A stretch of DNA of 64,000 nucleotides. Origin: Undaria pinnatifida. Its lineage: Eukaryota; Sar; Phaeophyceae; Laminariales; Alariaceae. The translations under genes and the position numbers were made by a program. The notes beneath the pieces are model-generated. The model was not told where the DNA came from. It did no database searches and worked only from the letters and a program-made list of their open reading frames with translations. Positions 11,632 through 23,200 of the stretch are shown in pieces. The stretch is taken from positions 7,750,381-7,814,380 of the forward strand of contig JABAKD010000011.1 in the NCBI GenBank assembly GCA_012845835.1, written 5' to 3'. Positions within the stretch are counted from its first letter, which is position 1. Every line of letters starts with the position of its first letter.

Positions 11632-13376
11632 CTGCGACCGCGGCTTCTGCGCTGGTTGCTGCTGCTCGGGGTGGTACCACCATCGTCCCCGAACGAACCT
11701 CCATGGGACACTGCCGCGGAGGGGGTGGCCCCCTGGAACGGAGTTCCTGTCGGCTCGGTCGTCTCCGGTGCTCTGCCGGCGGCGACGTTGACATCCTTGC
11801 CATCGTGTGTCTCGTCTTCCCACTCCACTGAGAGGTCGTCATCGCTGTCCGAAGCGTCATCATCCCCCCCACCACCTTGAAGTGGTGTGCCCTCCCTGCC
11901 CCCGACGGCGGTCTCGTCGTCATGCCCCCTCCCTTCAACGGGTGTAGGGGGTGCCTGCTGATAGGCTGGCAAGGGGGCAGGGGTCGGGACATGATGCCAG
12001 GTGACATCACGGGTGAGGTGAATTTGGTTAGTTGCTTTCGACAGGATACGACATGTTCCCCTCGGATGGTTGTCTGCGGGCCCGAGATAAAATCCCGGTT
12101 CCGCTTGCGGGTCGCACTTGTGTTTTCTCTTCGTCTTGAAGAAACATGGTTGGAGCCACTGCACCAACGTCGGCGACGGTGGTTTGCCGTGCCACATCTC
12201 GTAGGGAGATTTCATGTCTTTATTTGAGGTCGTAGCAGTGCGATTGAGATTGTCGCAGCCGAAATGATGAGCATCAGCCCACAGCCGCTCCGTCGACGGC
12301 AAATCTTGGCCGACGAAAGACGATTTTGCCTGGATCATCGACGCCTTGGCTAACTTCTCGATAAGTGCTAGCCCACGTTCTGCTACACCATTCAACTGCG
12401 GTGTGTTCGCTGACGTAAACTCGCGCTTGATTCCGTTTTTGTTGCAGATTTCGGCAAACTCTCCGTACATCAGTTCAAGCGCGTCATCAGAACGGATGAT
12501 TCCTATCAGACCATCCTGGCTAGTATCAGCGATGTACTGAAGTAGCCTTGCCGGGGCTTCAGATTTTGATTTCATGAAGTATTCCCGCGACATTCGTGTG
12601 GCATCGCCACGAAAAATGATATCATACAGGCTTCCACCGATCGAAGCGACAGGCTTCTTCCCCGTCGAATCAACGAAAACTCTCCCGTTTTTCTTATCTG
12701 AACGAGAGTTTGTGGACTTGGGCACCGGTGCGCTGTACCCTTTCGCTGCTGAACATCCCACGCACGGAAGCAGCTTCACCCCAGGTTTCAGCTTGACGCC
12801 TTGCTGCTCCGCCGATTTCCTCAACAAACGGGGGTGGGTGGGGGAGGTAGTGCGATGATAGTGGTTAATATCCACATCGGTGGTGGGCATACGCCCGGGT
12901 GTAAGAACTGCGCAGGCTATCTCGTTGCCATCCACCCTACGGCCATGTCCGACGTACATGTCCCCGTAAGGGGGCAATAGGATCTCTTGACCGGTATCTT
13001 TTTGGTGGATGGTGAGTCCGGGGTCATCGATACTAAACTTGTACCGATGTTTGACGGCCTTCGACACCGAAATGAGGTTGAAATCAAGCTCAGGTGATAA
13101 CCCTACTTCTTTGAACTCCATGCGCATGGCAGGTTGGCCATCGCCCGAAGGGAATTCGAGGGTAAGGTCGCCTAGACCTTTTATGCGAAGTAGTTTACCG
13201 CCACCAGCAACGCTAAGTTGCTTGTTGCATGGTCGGAAGTTGGTCATTTTCTCGGAGCTACGGGTAAAGATGCCCGAGGCTCCAGTATCAAAGTGCCAAC
13301 GTTCCGATTTAACCCCGGCCTGCAGAGCCAGTTCCCCTACACCACCGATTGGACCACCATCATCACACTTGCCTAG
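11632..13376 (-). pseudogene. copia pol: protease and integrase part
   Basis: Continues in the gag frame after TAA at 13377-13379. The protease active site is WHFDTGASGIFT (Asp codon at 13287-13289). The integrase zinc region has the H...H and CVGC pattern (NHYHRTTSPTH, LPCVGCSAAKG). The core follows, with candidate acidic residues in VFVDSTGKKP, IIRSDDALELM and TPQLNGVAERG. The C-terminal part carries YEMWHGKPPSP and RKHKCDPQAEPGFYLG. The reading runs into the linker and ends at the inversion junction near 11,632. An ATG at 13,247 begins the longest methionine-initiated frame but lies inside the protease, so it is not the natural start. Translation would need readthrough or a lost sense codon at 13377-13379. 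Confidence 0.9.
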
Positions 13377-14345
13377 TTAGTACCCACACCCTGCATGACC
13401 CAGCTCCACCGCCATAAACCCAGACGCGACGCAACTCGAAGTCGTCGATCCTGAATCTGAGTCCGACTCCGGCGGTTCAGGTAGCTCTATCACCATGTTG
13501 GCGTGCATGTCGGTAGACGAAGGACACTTATCCTCGTCGTGCCCCCGACCGTTGCACCGCTTGCAGAGCTGTGTGGTGCAGTCGCGGGCGAAGTGGCCTC
13601 GAAGCCCACACTTGTAGCACTGCGGTCCCTTTGCCGCAGGCTTGTTGTCCTCAGCGCCGTTTCCGTCGCCGGACTTCTTCTTCTCGGCGTGCTTGCCTCC
13701 TCGGCCGCCTCCGCGGCCCCCGCGCTTCCCGCCAGGGTGTCCGCGTCCCCCGCCCCCACCACGCCCGTCAACAACGAGCGCATGGGCTGCGGATTTCTTC
13801 TGCCTCCGAGAGCGCAGAAGGTTGTATTGGGATTCGATGGTTTGTATCACCTCATCCCGGTCGAAGGACAGTCTTCGACTCAGCTGCCGTATCTCGAAGT
13901 CGTACTCCGACACAGGCAGACCAGCAACAAACGTGCAGAGGGTGGTTTGTTCATCAACATCAATACCCGCAGTGTGCATTTTCATCACGTGTTCCTCGAG
14001 ATTGTACAATCTCGGGATCGGGTCAACTCCCTTTTCGACTTTAAAATCACTGAGCGTCTTCCGCAGAGAGATTTGATCCCCGGTGCTCTTGGGGCAATAG
14101 TACTTCACAGTTTCTTCCCAACATTTTCCGGGGGACTTGCTCCATTGGAAACGCCCGACATCTATTGTTAGGTGGAATGCCTGGGACAGGAAGAACCAGG
14201 CTCTAAGATGTCGTTCATAAACTAGTTCGGGCACTCCTTCCCGGAGGAAATCGCTCTTCGATTTGAGTTGGTCGCCGACGTCGAGATGAGACTCGGCGTA
14301 CAGAACACTGTCGAAGTCCTGGAACTTCGCATACGTATGTACTTT
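13377..14345 (-). pseudogene. copia gag, 3' part with two zinc knuckles
   Basis: Minus-strand frame with VHTYAKFQDFDSVLYAE, then RAWFFLSQAFHLTIDVGRF, VKYYCPKSTGDQISLRKTL and the UBN2-like gag helices around LYNLEEHVMKMHTAGIDVDE. A basic Gly/Arg/Lys stretch precedes two nucleocapsid knuckles, CYKCGLRGHFARDC and CKRCNGRGHDEDKC, both CX2CX4HX4C. The frame ends at TAA (13377-13379) directly followed by CTAGGC, and the same frame continues into the protease. The natural start is in the fragment at 14751-15209; a 393-bp element now separates the two. Confidence 0.88.
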
Positions 14346-14357
14346 CTGCTGAAAAAA

Positions 14358-14750
14358 ACAGAGTTTTCAGAAAAATGGGAACGGAGCCTAAAATGAGAAC
14401 CAAGCGTTATCTCCAGAACCATGTGGTGTATCAGAGAACCGAAATGATCCTGCGAAACCCCTTGGCCAGCCCTGTGAGAGAAGCTCGTCAGAACGGTCAT
14501 GCTCCATCTCATGCCTTCGGGTGGGCGCAAAAAGCGATATAGGCTGGCTCTATGGTGATTTCTCTAGATGCTGGCTACCGAGGCGATGCCGAGGACTTCC
14601 AGCCTGAGCGACAGCTCATTCGAAGGCTGCTGTACAGCCCCACAGGACTGTCATATTTATTTTTTTGAGTTGTACATAATTAGTTTGCTTTCTAAAAAAA
14701 ACCGTCCGTTCTCATTTTAGGCTCCGTTCCCATTTTTCAGAAAACTCTGT
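14358..14750. mobile_element. 393-bp TIR element inserted in gag
   Basis: Ends are 43-bp inverted repeats with one mismatch: ACAGAGTTTTC at 14358, GGGAACGGAGCCTAAAATGA just inside, and their complement at 14708-14750. The interior has no protein. I see no clean target duplication; CTTTCTG occurs a few bases outside both ends and may be a remnant. On the gag strand the exit side reads TTTTTTTCAG, like a splice acceptor, but there is no matching GT at the entry side. Confidence 0.8.
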
Positions 14751-15209
14751 TCAAATGTGAAACTGCTTTCTGTCTCGTAGCTGCGGTGGATTCATCTTCA
14801 TGGGAGCTCGAAAAGATCTTCGGCTCCCGTGTGTCACAGCGGGCTCACCTTGGAGACCGTAGTCTCCGTCCAACCCGCTTTGGACACTCCCTATTGATTG
14901 ATCCTCTCGTGGACCAACCTCCATGGGCACAGAAGGGTTGACAGGGCCCACTCGGGATGTTGGTGACGCAGGATCTTCTACCTCGCCACTTGCAGCAGAC
15001 GCCTCGTGCGCCTCCCCATCCGGACTTGTCTTGTCTTCTACACCTTGCTGGGCCATCATCCGGGCCAGCATCTTCATGGTCTGCTCGTGCTGAACGCGTT
15101 GTGCGTCAGCGCGTTCCGCGGCTGCCCTCTCGGCCGCCGCGCGTGACTCCCTCTCCTCCGCCAGCTGCGCTCTCAGCTCGGCGAGTTGATCTTCCACAGA
15201 AATAGCCAT
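14751..15209 (-). pseudogene. copia gag, N-terminal part
   Basis: Starts at ATG 15207-15209 about 30 bases inside the 5' LTR: MAISVEDQLAELRAQLAEER, a coiled coil rich in Ala/Glu/Arg, followed by an acidic Pro/Ser segment and NPPQLRDRKQFH. It runs into a TGA created at the border of the TIR insertion (14751-14753). The continuation of gag resumes at about 14345 beyond the insertion. Confidence 0.8.
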
Positions 15210-15210
15210 G

Positions 15211-15227
15211 GTCTCACTTTGGTACCA
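15211..15227 (-). promoter_or_regulatory. Primer-binding-site-like sequence
   Basis: Twelve bases inside the 5' LTR the minus strand reads TGGTACCAAAGTGAGAC. It begins TGGTA like the initiator-methionine tRNA primer sites of many copia elements but diverges after that, so the primer tRNA is not certain. Confidence 0.4.
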
Positions 15228-15239
15228 ACAATTCTAGAA

Positions 15240-15493
15240 TGATTAGTTCCGACCGCGCCGGTTAGCGTCGACTCACCCCGCTGGGCTGCCGAATGGCTTC
15301 TCTTTTAAGTTCGTGTATTATCGGTTGTCACACACCCGCGAGGGAAAGTTAACAGGAGGAACAGGAAAAGGAGTGAGAGCCTCGCGGCTCGTCACAGCAC
15401 ACACAGATCCAAGGACATGAACGAATAGCCCAAGAAACCATACTCCGAACCGACACGTAACTGTCACTGCTTTGCGGCGAGTCTACTCAAACA
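15240..15493 (-). repeat. 5' LTR of the copia element
   Basis: Length 254 bp; element sense TGTTTGAG ... GGAACTAATCA. It ends directly against the (CAA)n tract on its outer side. Confidence 0.95.
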
Positions 15494-16039
<546 letters not shown>

Positions 16040-16887
16040 TATGGGTACTACGAGTACCGGTCACGTGCATCCGCTGCAAGCAAATCCGTACCAGAGACCA
16101 AGGGCTGGCCGTCGTGAGATTTCCGCTCCAAGCTATCCTGTATCCAGAACAGCTCCATCCAGCTCTTCTTGCACTCCGAGTGTAGTTTTCCCATTTATCT
16201 TCCCTTGAGCCTTGATGAGAGCAGCCTGTGGCGGTTACATTTTTCCACGACGACCTCTTTCTGCCCTGTTGCCCACGTCACGCGCGTTATGGTAGCTCTG
16301 TCCCACATTCGGTGAACGTTCAAGAGCAGGGAACAACGTCGTGCGGGCACAGTCGTGCAATCAGTTTCTTCCTGTTTGCCGTTGCACGTGGTGGTGACAC
16401 CTGAAACACGAAACACACAACGTCTAAAAATCAAAATCTTGTCCGGATTTATTTTCCCTAACCCCGTTCAATAACAGTCTGCCAAGTGGTATGAAAACCT
16501 CCACCGTTTTTTTTTTTTTTTCCAGCTCTCGGATCTATGGGCATACTGTACCTGCTGATAGCCTCGGATCGTCGGATCGTGTTCTGATGATATTGCGCCG
16601 CATATAAGAAACTACACGCTCGTCAGCTCAGCTCCCTACGCAGTTAGTCAACACGCGACAAGTTCGACAGCAAAGGGGGGTGACGAAGGCTGTAGGCTCG
16701 CATCTTCTTCGGCCTGGCGTTCCCTCCCACCGACTCGTTACGCGTCCCCCTCTCGTGAGTCGTTGCTGCTGAGAGATCTGAACGTGGTTTGTGCAAGAAA
16801 AAAATCAGTGCGTGGCGAAAACTACACCAGAGGACAAGTATCAGGTCACGCTGCACACCAGGGACCTGGTTCGTTTTTCTGACCAGC
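16040..16887. other. Upstream region of the phosphatase gene
   Basis: Unique-looking sequence without a supported exon. A T-run lies at about 16507-16521. Confidence 0.3.
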
Positions 16888-16895
16888 TATATATT
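16888..16895 (+). promoter_or_regulatory. TATA-like box
   Basis: TATATATT lies about 150 bp upstream of the proposed start codon at 17044. Position is plausible for a core promoter; no other support. Confidence 0.25.
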
Positions 16896-17043
16896 GCTGC
16901 TGCTGTGCTCTCGATCTGCACGACGGCTCGAGAGCACCACACCGCAGCAGTGACAGCACAGCCACCTATCCACCACCTCGGTCAGGTGCACTGCTTGCTG
17001 CCGGTGGGGTTACTTCTTCGTGGTACCGAGGGGTGCAGAGTTG

Positions 17044-17256
17044 ATGGGCTTTATTTCAGAAGGTAACCGTAACAACATCGACGATGATGATCTCCTGCAG
17101 CACTGCAATGACGTTGAGCTTGGTACCAGCAGTACCGGGGTGGAGATGGCTCTCATCAGCAGAACTCGCCGCGTTGTCTCCAGCGGAGCTGCTGCTACTC
17201 CGGATGGAGACGATGATGTAGGCGGTGTCGAGAAGACGCAGCCGGCCAAAAAGCAG
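17044..17256 (+). CDS. Phosphatase exon 1 (proposed start)
   Basis: ATG at 17044 opens 71 codons (MGFISEGNRNNIDDDDLLQH ... GGVEKTQPAKKQ) closed by CAG|gtgagc in phase 0. The acidic then basic sequence would be the cytosolic tail of a type II protein. The link to exon 2 rests only on phase, proximity and the lack of any in-frame ATG in exon 2. Confidence 0.5.
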
Positions 17257-20200
17257 GTGAGCACGTTACACCTAACACGCACGTACCAAGTACCAGGTAC
17301 GTATCATGCTCTCGATCTCTTTATGATACTCCAAAGTTTTATGACGTTGACCACTGCTGTACGCTTCACCAGGCACTACCGGGCGGAGATATAAGGACCG
17401 TATTGATTTTCTTTTTAAATCTAAACGATATCTACATTTAAATCCACTGCGATACGTACGTCCAGGCACTACAAAGTAGGTTATGGTTGCACGAGTACCC
17501 ATGGCATCAATACTCGTAGCACATACAAGTATCTAGTCTCATGTAAAATTAAAAAAAAAACACTCCAGCTGTGAGATCGAAGATTTGTCGAACTCATCTC
17601 TGCGAGCTGTGTGTGATACTCCGATCGCGCGTATTACGGGGTGTTGTGTCCTCGTTAAGGACATAGGTCGGCGACTCCCCTTGGAACTACAGTGTAGCTT
17701 ATCAGGGTCAACAGCGTGATGTTAGTCAGTCTGTGCGCGGAAACTACATATAAAACCCGTTTTTGAGGGGGACAAAATCTGACAGCTGTGGAAGGAAGCA
17801 CATATGGTAAGGGATCATTATTTTACGGGGGACCCTAGTAAATAGGACCTACGGTGGCCACAAAAACTTAAATATTAATCTATTTTTACCTACAATATTT
17901 GGTCCTATATACTGTCGTCCTCAGTAAAATAGTTAAAGACACAGGCCACCCTTTGCAGGGCAATACCACCATAGCACACATATCTACGAGTACCAGTACA
18001 TTGCTAGTTGCTGGCTGGCTGTTGTGCTTTGTTGTTCATGTTTGATTGTCGTGCCGTTCGCACCTTCTTTCCGATTGTTTTTTTGTTTTTTCCCTTTCGC
18101 TTTTTCTTCTTAATTTTATTATTAATAATATTTATTTATTTCAGCAAATAGTCCGGCTTGCATAGTTTTGCTTTCTTCCCGCGTGTTTATTGCGGTTGCC
18201 ATTCATTGCATGGCCATTTCTTTTTTTTTTTCAAAATCACCTTGCTGTACGGACTTTTATCGAATTTGCATCATTTATTTCTTGCGGAGTTCGCCTTTCG
18301 CAACTTGAGAGAACGCTGAGCGACAACACAAAATGAACGAGAGGAAGACAGAACGGCCGACGCTGTTCTATGTTAGTCTTCCCGATAATCACATGTTAGC
18401 CTTGTGCGTGTCTTGTGTTGTGGTACCAGGTGGCGTCCACATACACAGCAGTACTTAAGTGCCAGGTGAATTACGTAGATGCGGTACGTACTTGAACTTT
18501 TTTTCTTGTTCAACCGGTTCGACATCATCATCAGTCAATTTGCTGCACCGTGATTCAAAATTCATCGCGCCACGCCAACGGCAAACATTCAGCAGTAGCC
18601 GCGCCAACGGCAAATATACAGCAGTAGTAGTACACGAAGTAATAGCATATCTCTACTTTTGATAGGTTGTTCTCAAATATCATAAAAGAGCACCATCTTC
18701 AATTGCCACCATCCGACCTTCTGACTCTTGGTAAGCATGGGAGCTGTGCACCCACTCTCTGGAATTGTGTCACACAACCTAGTACTCTATCATTCAACCA
18801 TGCACGCCTGAATTTGGCAAGACGTCGGCCATCTACATACCTATAAAGGCCTCTCCACGCCCGCTGAAAATGGCGCGCCGCCTACAAGAGAGACACTATC
18901 GAAGAGTTAATAGTTAACGAAATCTGACGTTATTAATAGAGGTGCCAGGCGCCTAAACAAAGCCCACTTCTCGACCACACCATGGATTTCCTCCACTGTT
19001 GCCCCGTCGGTTCGTCCTATTCGACACAATCCCCCCCCCCTGCGCCACCTCCGACAGTAGTGCAGCAATCCTATTGAGAGACGCACACACAAAAAAAAAG
19101 CATCCTTGGCTGGGTTTCTTGTTAAGGGGATGGTGAGCTTTTATGTTACACTAACAACTCCGGTTTAAAGGCTCCCGGATTTAGCGGATGTGCTACCAGG
19201 TATGTTCCTTTAAGTCTCAGCCTTTCCTTTTTTTACCACCATGATTCTTATCAGATTTACTGTACAGTAGTATTATATCTTTTTTGGTTGGATGTAACCC
19301 TAACCACAGTCTGGTCAACCACCTCACAGGCTCGACGTACGCCTTCCTGCAAGTTGACGCCTCCGGTAACACCGCCACCGCCACCGAGCGGCTCGCTACA
19401 TCCCAACAAAAGGGCTAGAAAAACGCTCGGCTGTTTCTCCTGCGGCGGCGGCGGCGGCGGCGGCACCTGCAGCAGCGGCGGCGATGGCGACGGCGGCAGC
19501 TGCGATGGCTGCGATGGCGTCGGTGGCGGCGACAGCGATCGCGGCGGCGGCGGGGGGGCGGGTGGCGGGGGAAGCGGGTACGCCGGCGGGGGGGGCGGCT
19601 TCAGTGGGGACGGCGGGAGGGGCGGGGGGAGCGGATGCGGCGGCGGGCGCGGCGGCGGTGGCGGTGGCGACGGCGGGGGGTGGGGTAGCCATGATGATCG
19701 CGGATCGCCGATTAAAAAAAAGTGCTCGTTTTCCCGAGGGAGCGACGGCGGTTGTTGTTGCTTTCGAAAAAACAAGCGCCGTGAGCCTCCATCACTACCG
19801 CAAAGTCGCGTTTGCTGTCGCTGTCTCTGTCGGTGTCGGTCTCGCCGCCGATGCGGGGGTGCCGTTCTGGGTGTTGTGACGTGTTTGGCGACGGTTCCTT
19901 GGCTCTTGAGCGCGGGGTTGCACGCGTTCTGGGGGTCGGGCTGCACGGAAGGGTGCTACGAGGCGGAGGCAACGAAAACGGGCGCGGAAGGCCCGGAGCA
20001 GGTATGAATGTTTTGCGTTAGCTTCGTGTTATCGTATGTACGGCGGATTTTGGTATAAGTTTAATCCTGTTTCGGGCACGATTACCTTGAAACTGGAGTT
20101 GAGTTGGTTTTGTCGGCGGCGGCTGATGTCGTCAAGCCGGACGACTGCCGGGACTCACGCGTGGGGATGGCGCGTTGATGAGGAGCAGTGAAAACTGCGT

Positions 20201-23200
20201 TCTTGCCAAGGTGAAAGGGAGGAAGGTGCAAGGAGAGAAACTAAGAAGGAAAACGTGGGGAATTGTTGGCCAAGAGTGCAAAAAAGAAATACCGCCGTGC
20301 GTACACGGAAGGAAAAATTCGATTTATATCAGAACTCAACATGTACCTTGCATTGTCGGACCAAAAATATGTAAATATTACACTTCGTATTTCTGCAACA
20401 AATTACCATGTGTCGGCGTGTTAGCATAGCATGAATATGGGAACATGTGCATGTTTTTTTGTATGTTGTCTGGCGTTCCCGCGGTCGTTTGCAGCGTGGT
20501 TGGTATCGATAGGGGAGATTCAGCGATGACGCCACTCAAACAGCAAACGGCTAGAACGGTTGGAACTCACCCGTGTAGCTATGTACGGCTGAGCACGTAT
20601 CGGGTACCCAGGGTATACTTTACGCAGGCATATAGCGCGGTACTGTTTTTCCATTTTTCCAACCAAATACCTTGTCGCCAACTTCCTCTCCACACACGTA
20701 TGCACTGGAGGTCCTTCTACAGTACGGGTTTTCCGCTATAGTGCCTGTGAATTCACTTGGTACAGATGGGAACCACCAGAAGCGGCAGTATGCGGAGTAG
20801 TGTCGGTTGCCGCTATAATGCCGGCATTTCCGGCTATTAATAGCACATACCGGCACTACAGAGGGACTACTACTGCACGTTACGTTTTGGTTGGACTATC
20901 GAGCAAAAAAATATCGTGTGCATATGCCTATTGTAAGCTTCTGGCACGGCTGGCGCGCACGTAGGCAGTCAAGTGCAGAAAGCTTGTGCAGACTGAGTGA
21001 GACTTCCGTCACGCGTGCTCTGCACTGCCTCGAGGAAGGGTAAAGGCCGGCCTGCGCCTGCTGGGCGGCTTGTTGGCGACAAATGTATGTGTGTCGTCTC
21101 GCTTTTACAAACGCTATGTACGTTTTTGCAACAAGGTACATCTTGCGACAAACGTGTGTACGATGTCTCGCTTTCAATAACACTACCGTATCTTACGATA
21201 CAACAGGTGCATCTTGCCTACAGCGGGGTGGACGTCCACGGTAACCCCACAGGAATGACCGTGGCGTGGACCAGTGCTGCTGGGGAGGCGCCTCCAGTGG
21301 TGGAATACGGCTTGATCGCGGACGAGTAAGTACACGGCTCTTGCGCGCGCCGTACATAACCGCCGATTTTGTTTTTGGGGCCTTTACAGACGTGTTGGAG
21401 ATGCCAAGGGTGGGACCGAATACGTTTTGGGACCCAGGTACGGACAAACGACCTGAAAAGCGACTGGAACGGCCTCATTAACCTTTCACTCGACTAAAGA
21501 GCGTGCAACGAAAACGAAAGATATAGCAGAGCAAGCTGCGGGCTTGTCGTGCACCTCCTTCGATTGCAATGCAGACACACCCAGTACCTGCAACCAAACC
21601 TGCCTCGTGCGGCAGATGGTGTATTACGGAGGACCATGGTAAGAAGGACTGACGCGTGCTACGATAGAGGTTTTCAGTTTTCGTGTGAAATGGTTTCTGG
21701 ACGACGGGGCTCCTTAACCTGGGCAAAATCGTCGCAAAATACGCCCCCTCAGTTTTTGCATGATTCTAGTTGTGTACCTCAGCCGTGAGATTTTTCATTC
21801 TTCCGGTATCATACCAGTTTATTATTTTCTTCCAAAACCAGTTTTTGGGAGAGGTCTTAAGCTCCCAAATCGAGGGGTAGTATTAAGAAAAAAAGTGGTG
21901 CACCTCTATCATCGTAGCACGCGTCGAGTCACGATACACACAAAAACCTATATATTCCACTATCTTTACGACCCAAATTTGGCCCTGGTTACGGCACTCC
22001 CCCGTATGGTCGTAAAAAACGCTTCAGCAACTCTTTCCCTTGAAAGTCCTGTTAGTTTTTTTGCAGCATTATCGACCAGACCACGTAGTGGCTAAGTGGT
22101 TTAGTGGGTAGTTCTGCATAACTAAGAAAATGTGTGCTTTGGAGTTTGCAGCACCGATCTCGTCTTCATCGTTGATCCCGGCCGGGATGGTGTGCCCTCA
22201 GAGCCATCGTCCCGCTCACCAGTAGCGCTTTTTATTGCATGCACTGCCGTGAACTACTGTGGCACTTGAATATCGTGGCACCTTCAGCCGCTATGAAGAA
22301 CATCATGAAACGTTCCCGCAGTAGGCTCGCCAAAGCTGGCGCTGATAAATCGTCAGACTGACCGAGCAGACACGTTGCCGTGTCGAGGAGGAGGAAGAGG
22401 AGGAGGAGGAGTAAAGAGTTAGTTGGTGAAGCTTGAAAAATGTGCCGCTGGAGGGAAATATAATGCTTACCGTATAGGGAACAGGCATGATAACGCATCT
22501 CCCAGGATATGGATTTCCGACCCTATCTACCCCCAAAAAAATCGACGACACGTCTTCGATCCCACAGCTGAGGTGACCGTTGTGTTTGAACTTTAGACGC
22601 GCGTTGCGATAGAGGCCTTCGGGTATACCATTTGTTTTGGCTATATTTTTCAGGTCTTAGGGTATACCGTTTTTTGGCGATATTTTTCTGAATGGCGGGG
22701 ATTATTTTAACGAAAAAAAAAAAAAACGTCAGAATGTCAATAATTCATGTGTTTCAATATGTATATGTAAATATATAGACTAGACTATATATATATTTTA
22801 ACCCTCGGCCATGGAGGTTTGGCCATCGGGTTGCATTTTTCAGTGTTTTTTTTTCGCTCTAAAGTCATGTTATTGGGTGGAAGCACAGAGGGTGCTCTAG
22901 TAGCGAGGAGGAGGAGCCTCAGACAAACACCAAAACATGTTGGACCTTTTACCGTAGTGTATAGCATATCGCATGTCTCTCTCTTTTTTTTTCAACAAAA
23001 ACAGGGTGGGCGCGCACAACAACAACAACAAAAAAAATAATCGCTTCGGGATATAGACCCGCGTCGAGATCTGGTCCATGGACGCAACGCGTGGGGCTTC
23101 TTGCCCTCTCCACGCTGTCGGGATTTTTTTCCCGCGGGCGCATGCCACGGTCGAGGAACTCCATTTTGTTTTTTGACGCTCGTGACCGCTTGGAGGAGCT

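Larger units (their letters stand above)
7975..15493 (-). mobile_element. Ty1/copia LTR retrotransposon (rearranged)
   Basis: The 254-bp LTRs at 7975-8228 and 15240-15493 differ at only two positions by eye, begin TG and end CA in element sense, and are flanked by ACAAC on both sides. Reading the minus strand, the order is 5' LTR, primer-binding-like site, gag with two CCHC knuckles, protease DTGA, integrase, reverse transcriptase, RNase H, polypurine tract, 3' LTR. Integrase before RT defines the copia superfamily. The element is not intact: gag is split by a 393-bp TIR insertion, a TAA separates gag from pol in the same frame, and a segment of about 1.4 kb between integrase and RT is inverted with duplicated edges. 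The near-identical LTRs point to recent insertion despite this damage. Confidence 0.95.

Noticed and set aside
19396-19879. Ala-rich proteins on both strands over phosphatase exon 2
   Set aside because: Other-frame shadows of the GGC-rich tract; only the Gly frame joins to the catalytic exons in phase.
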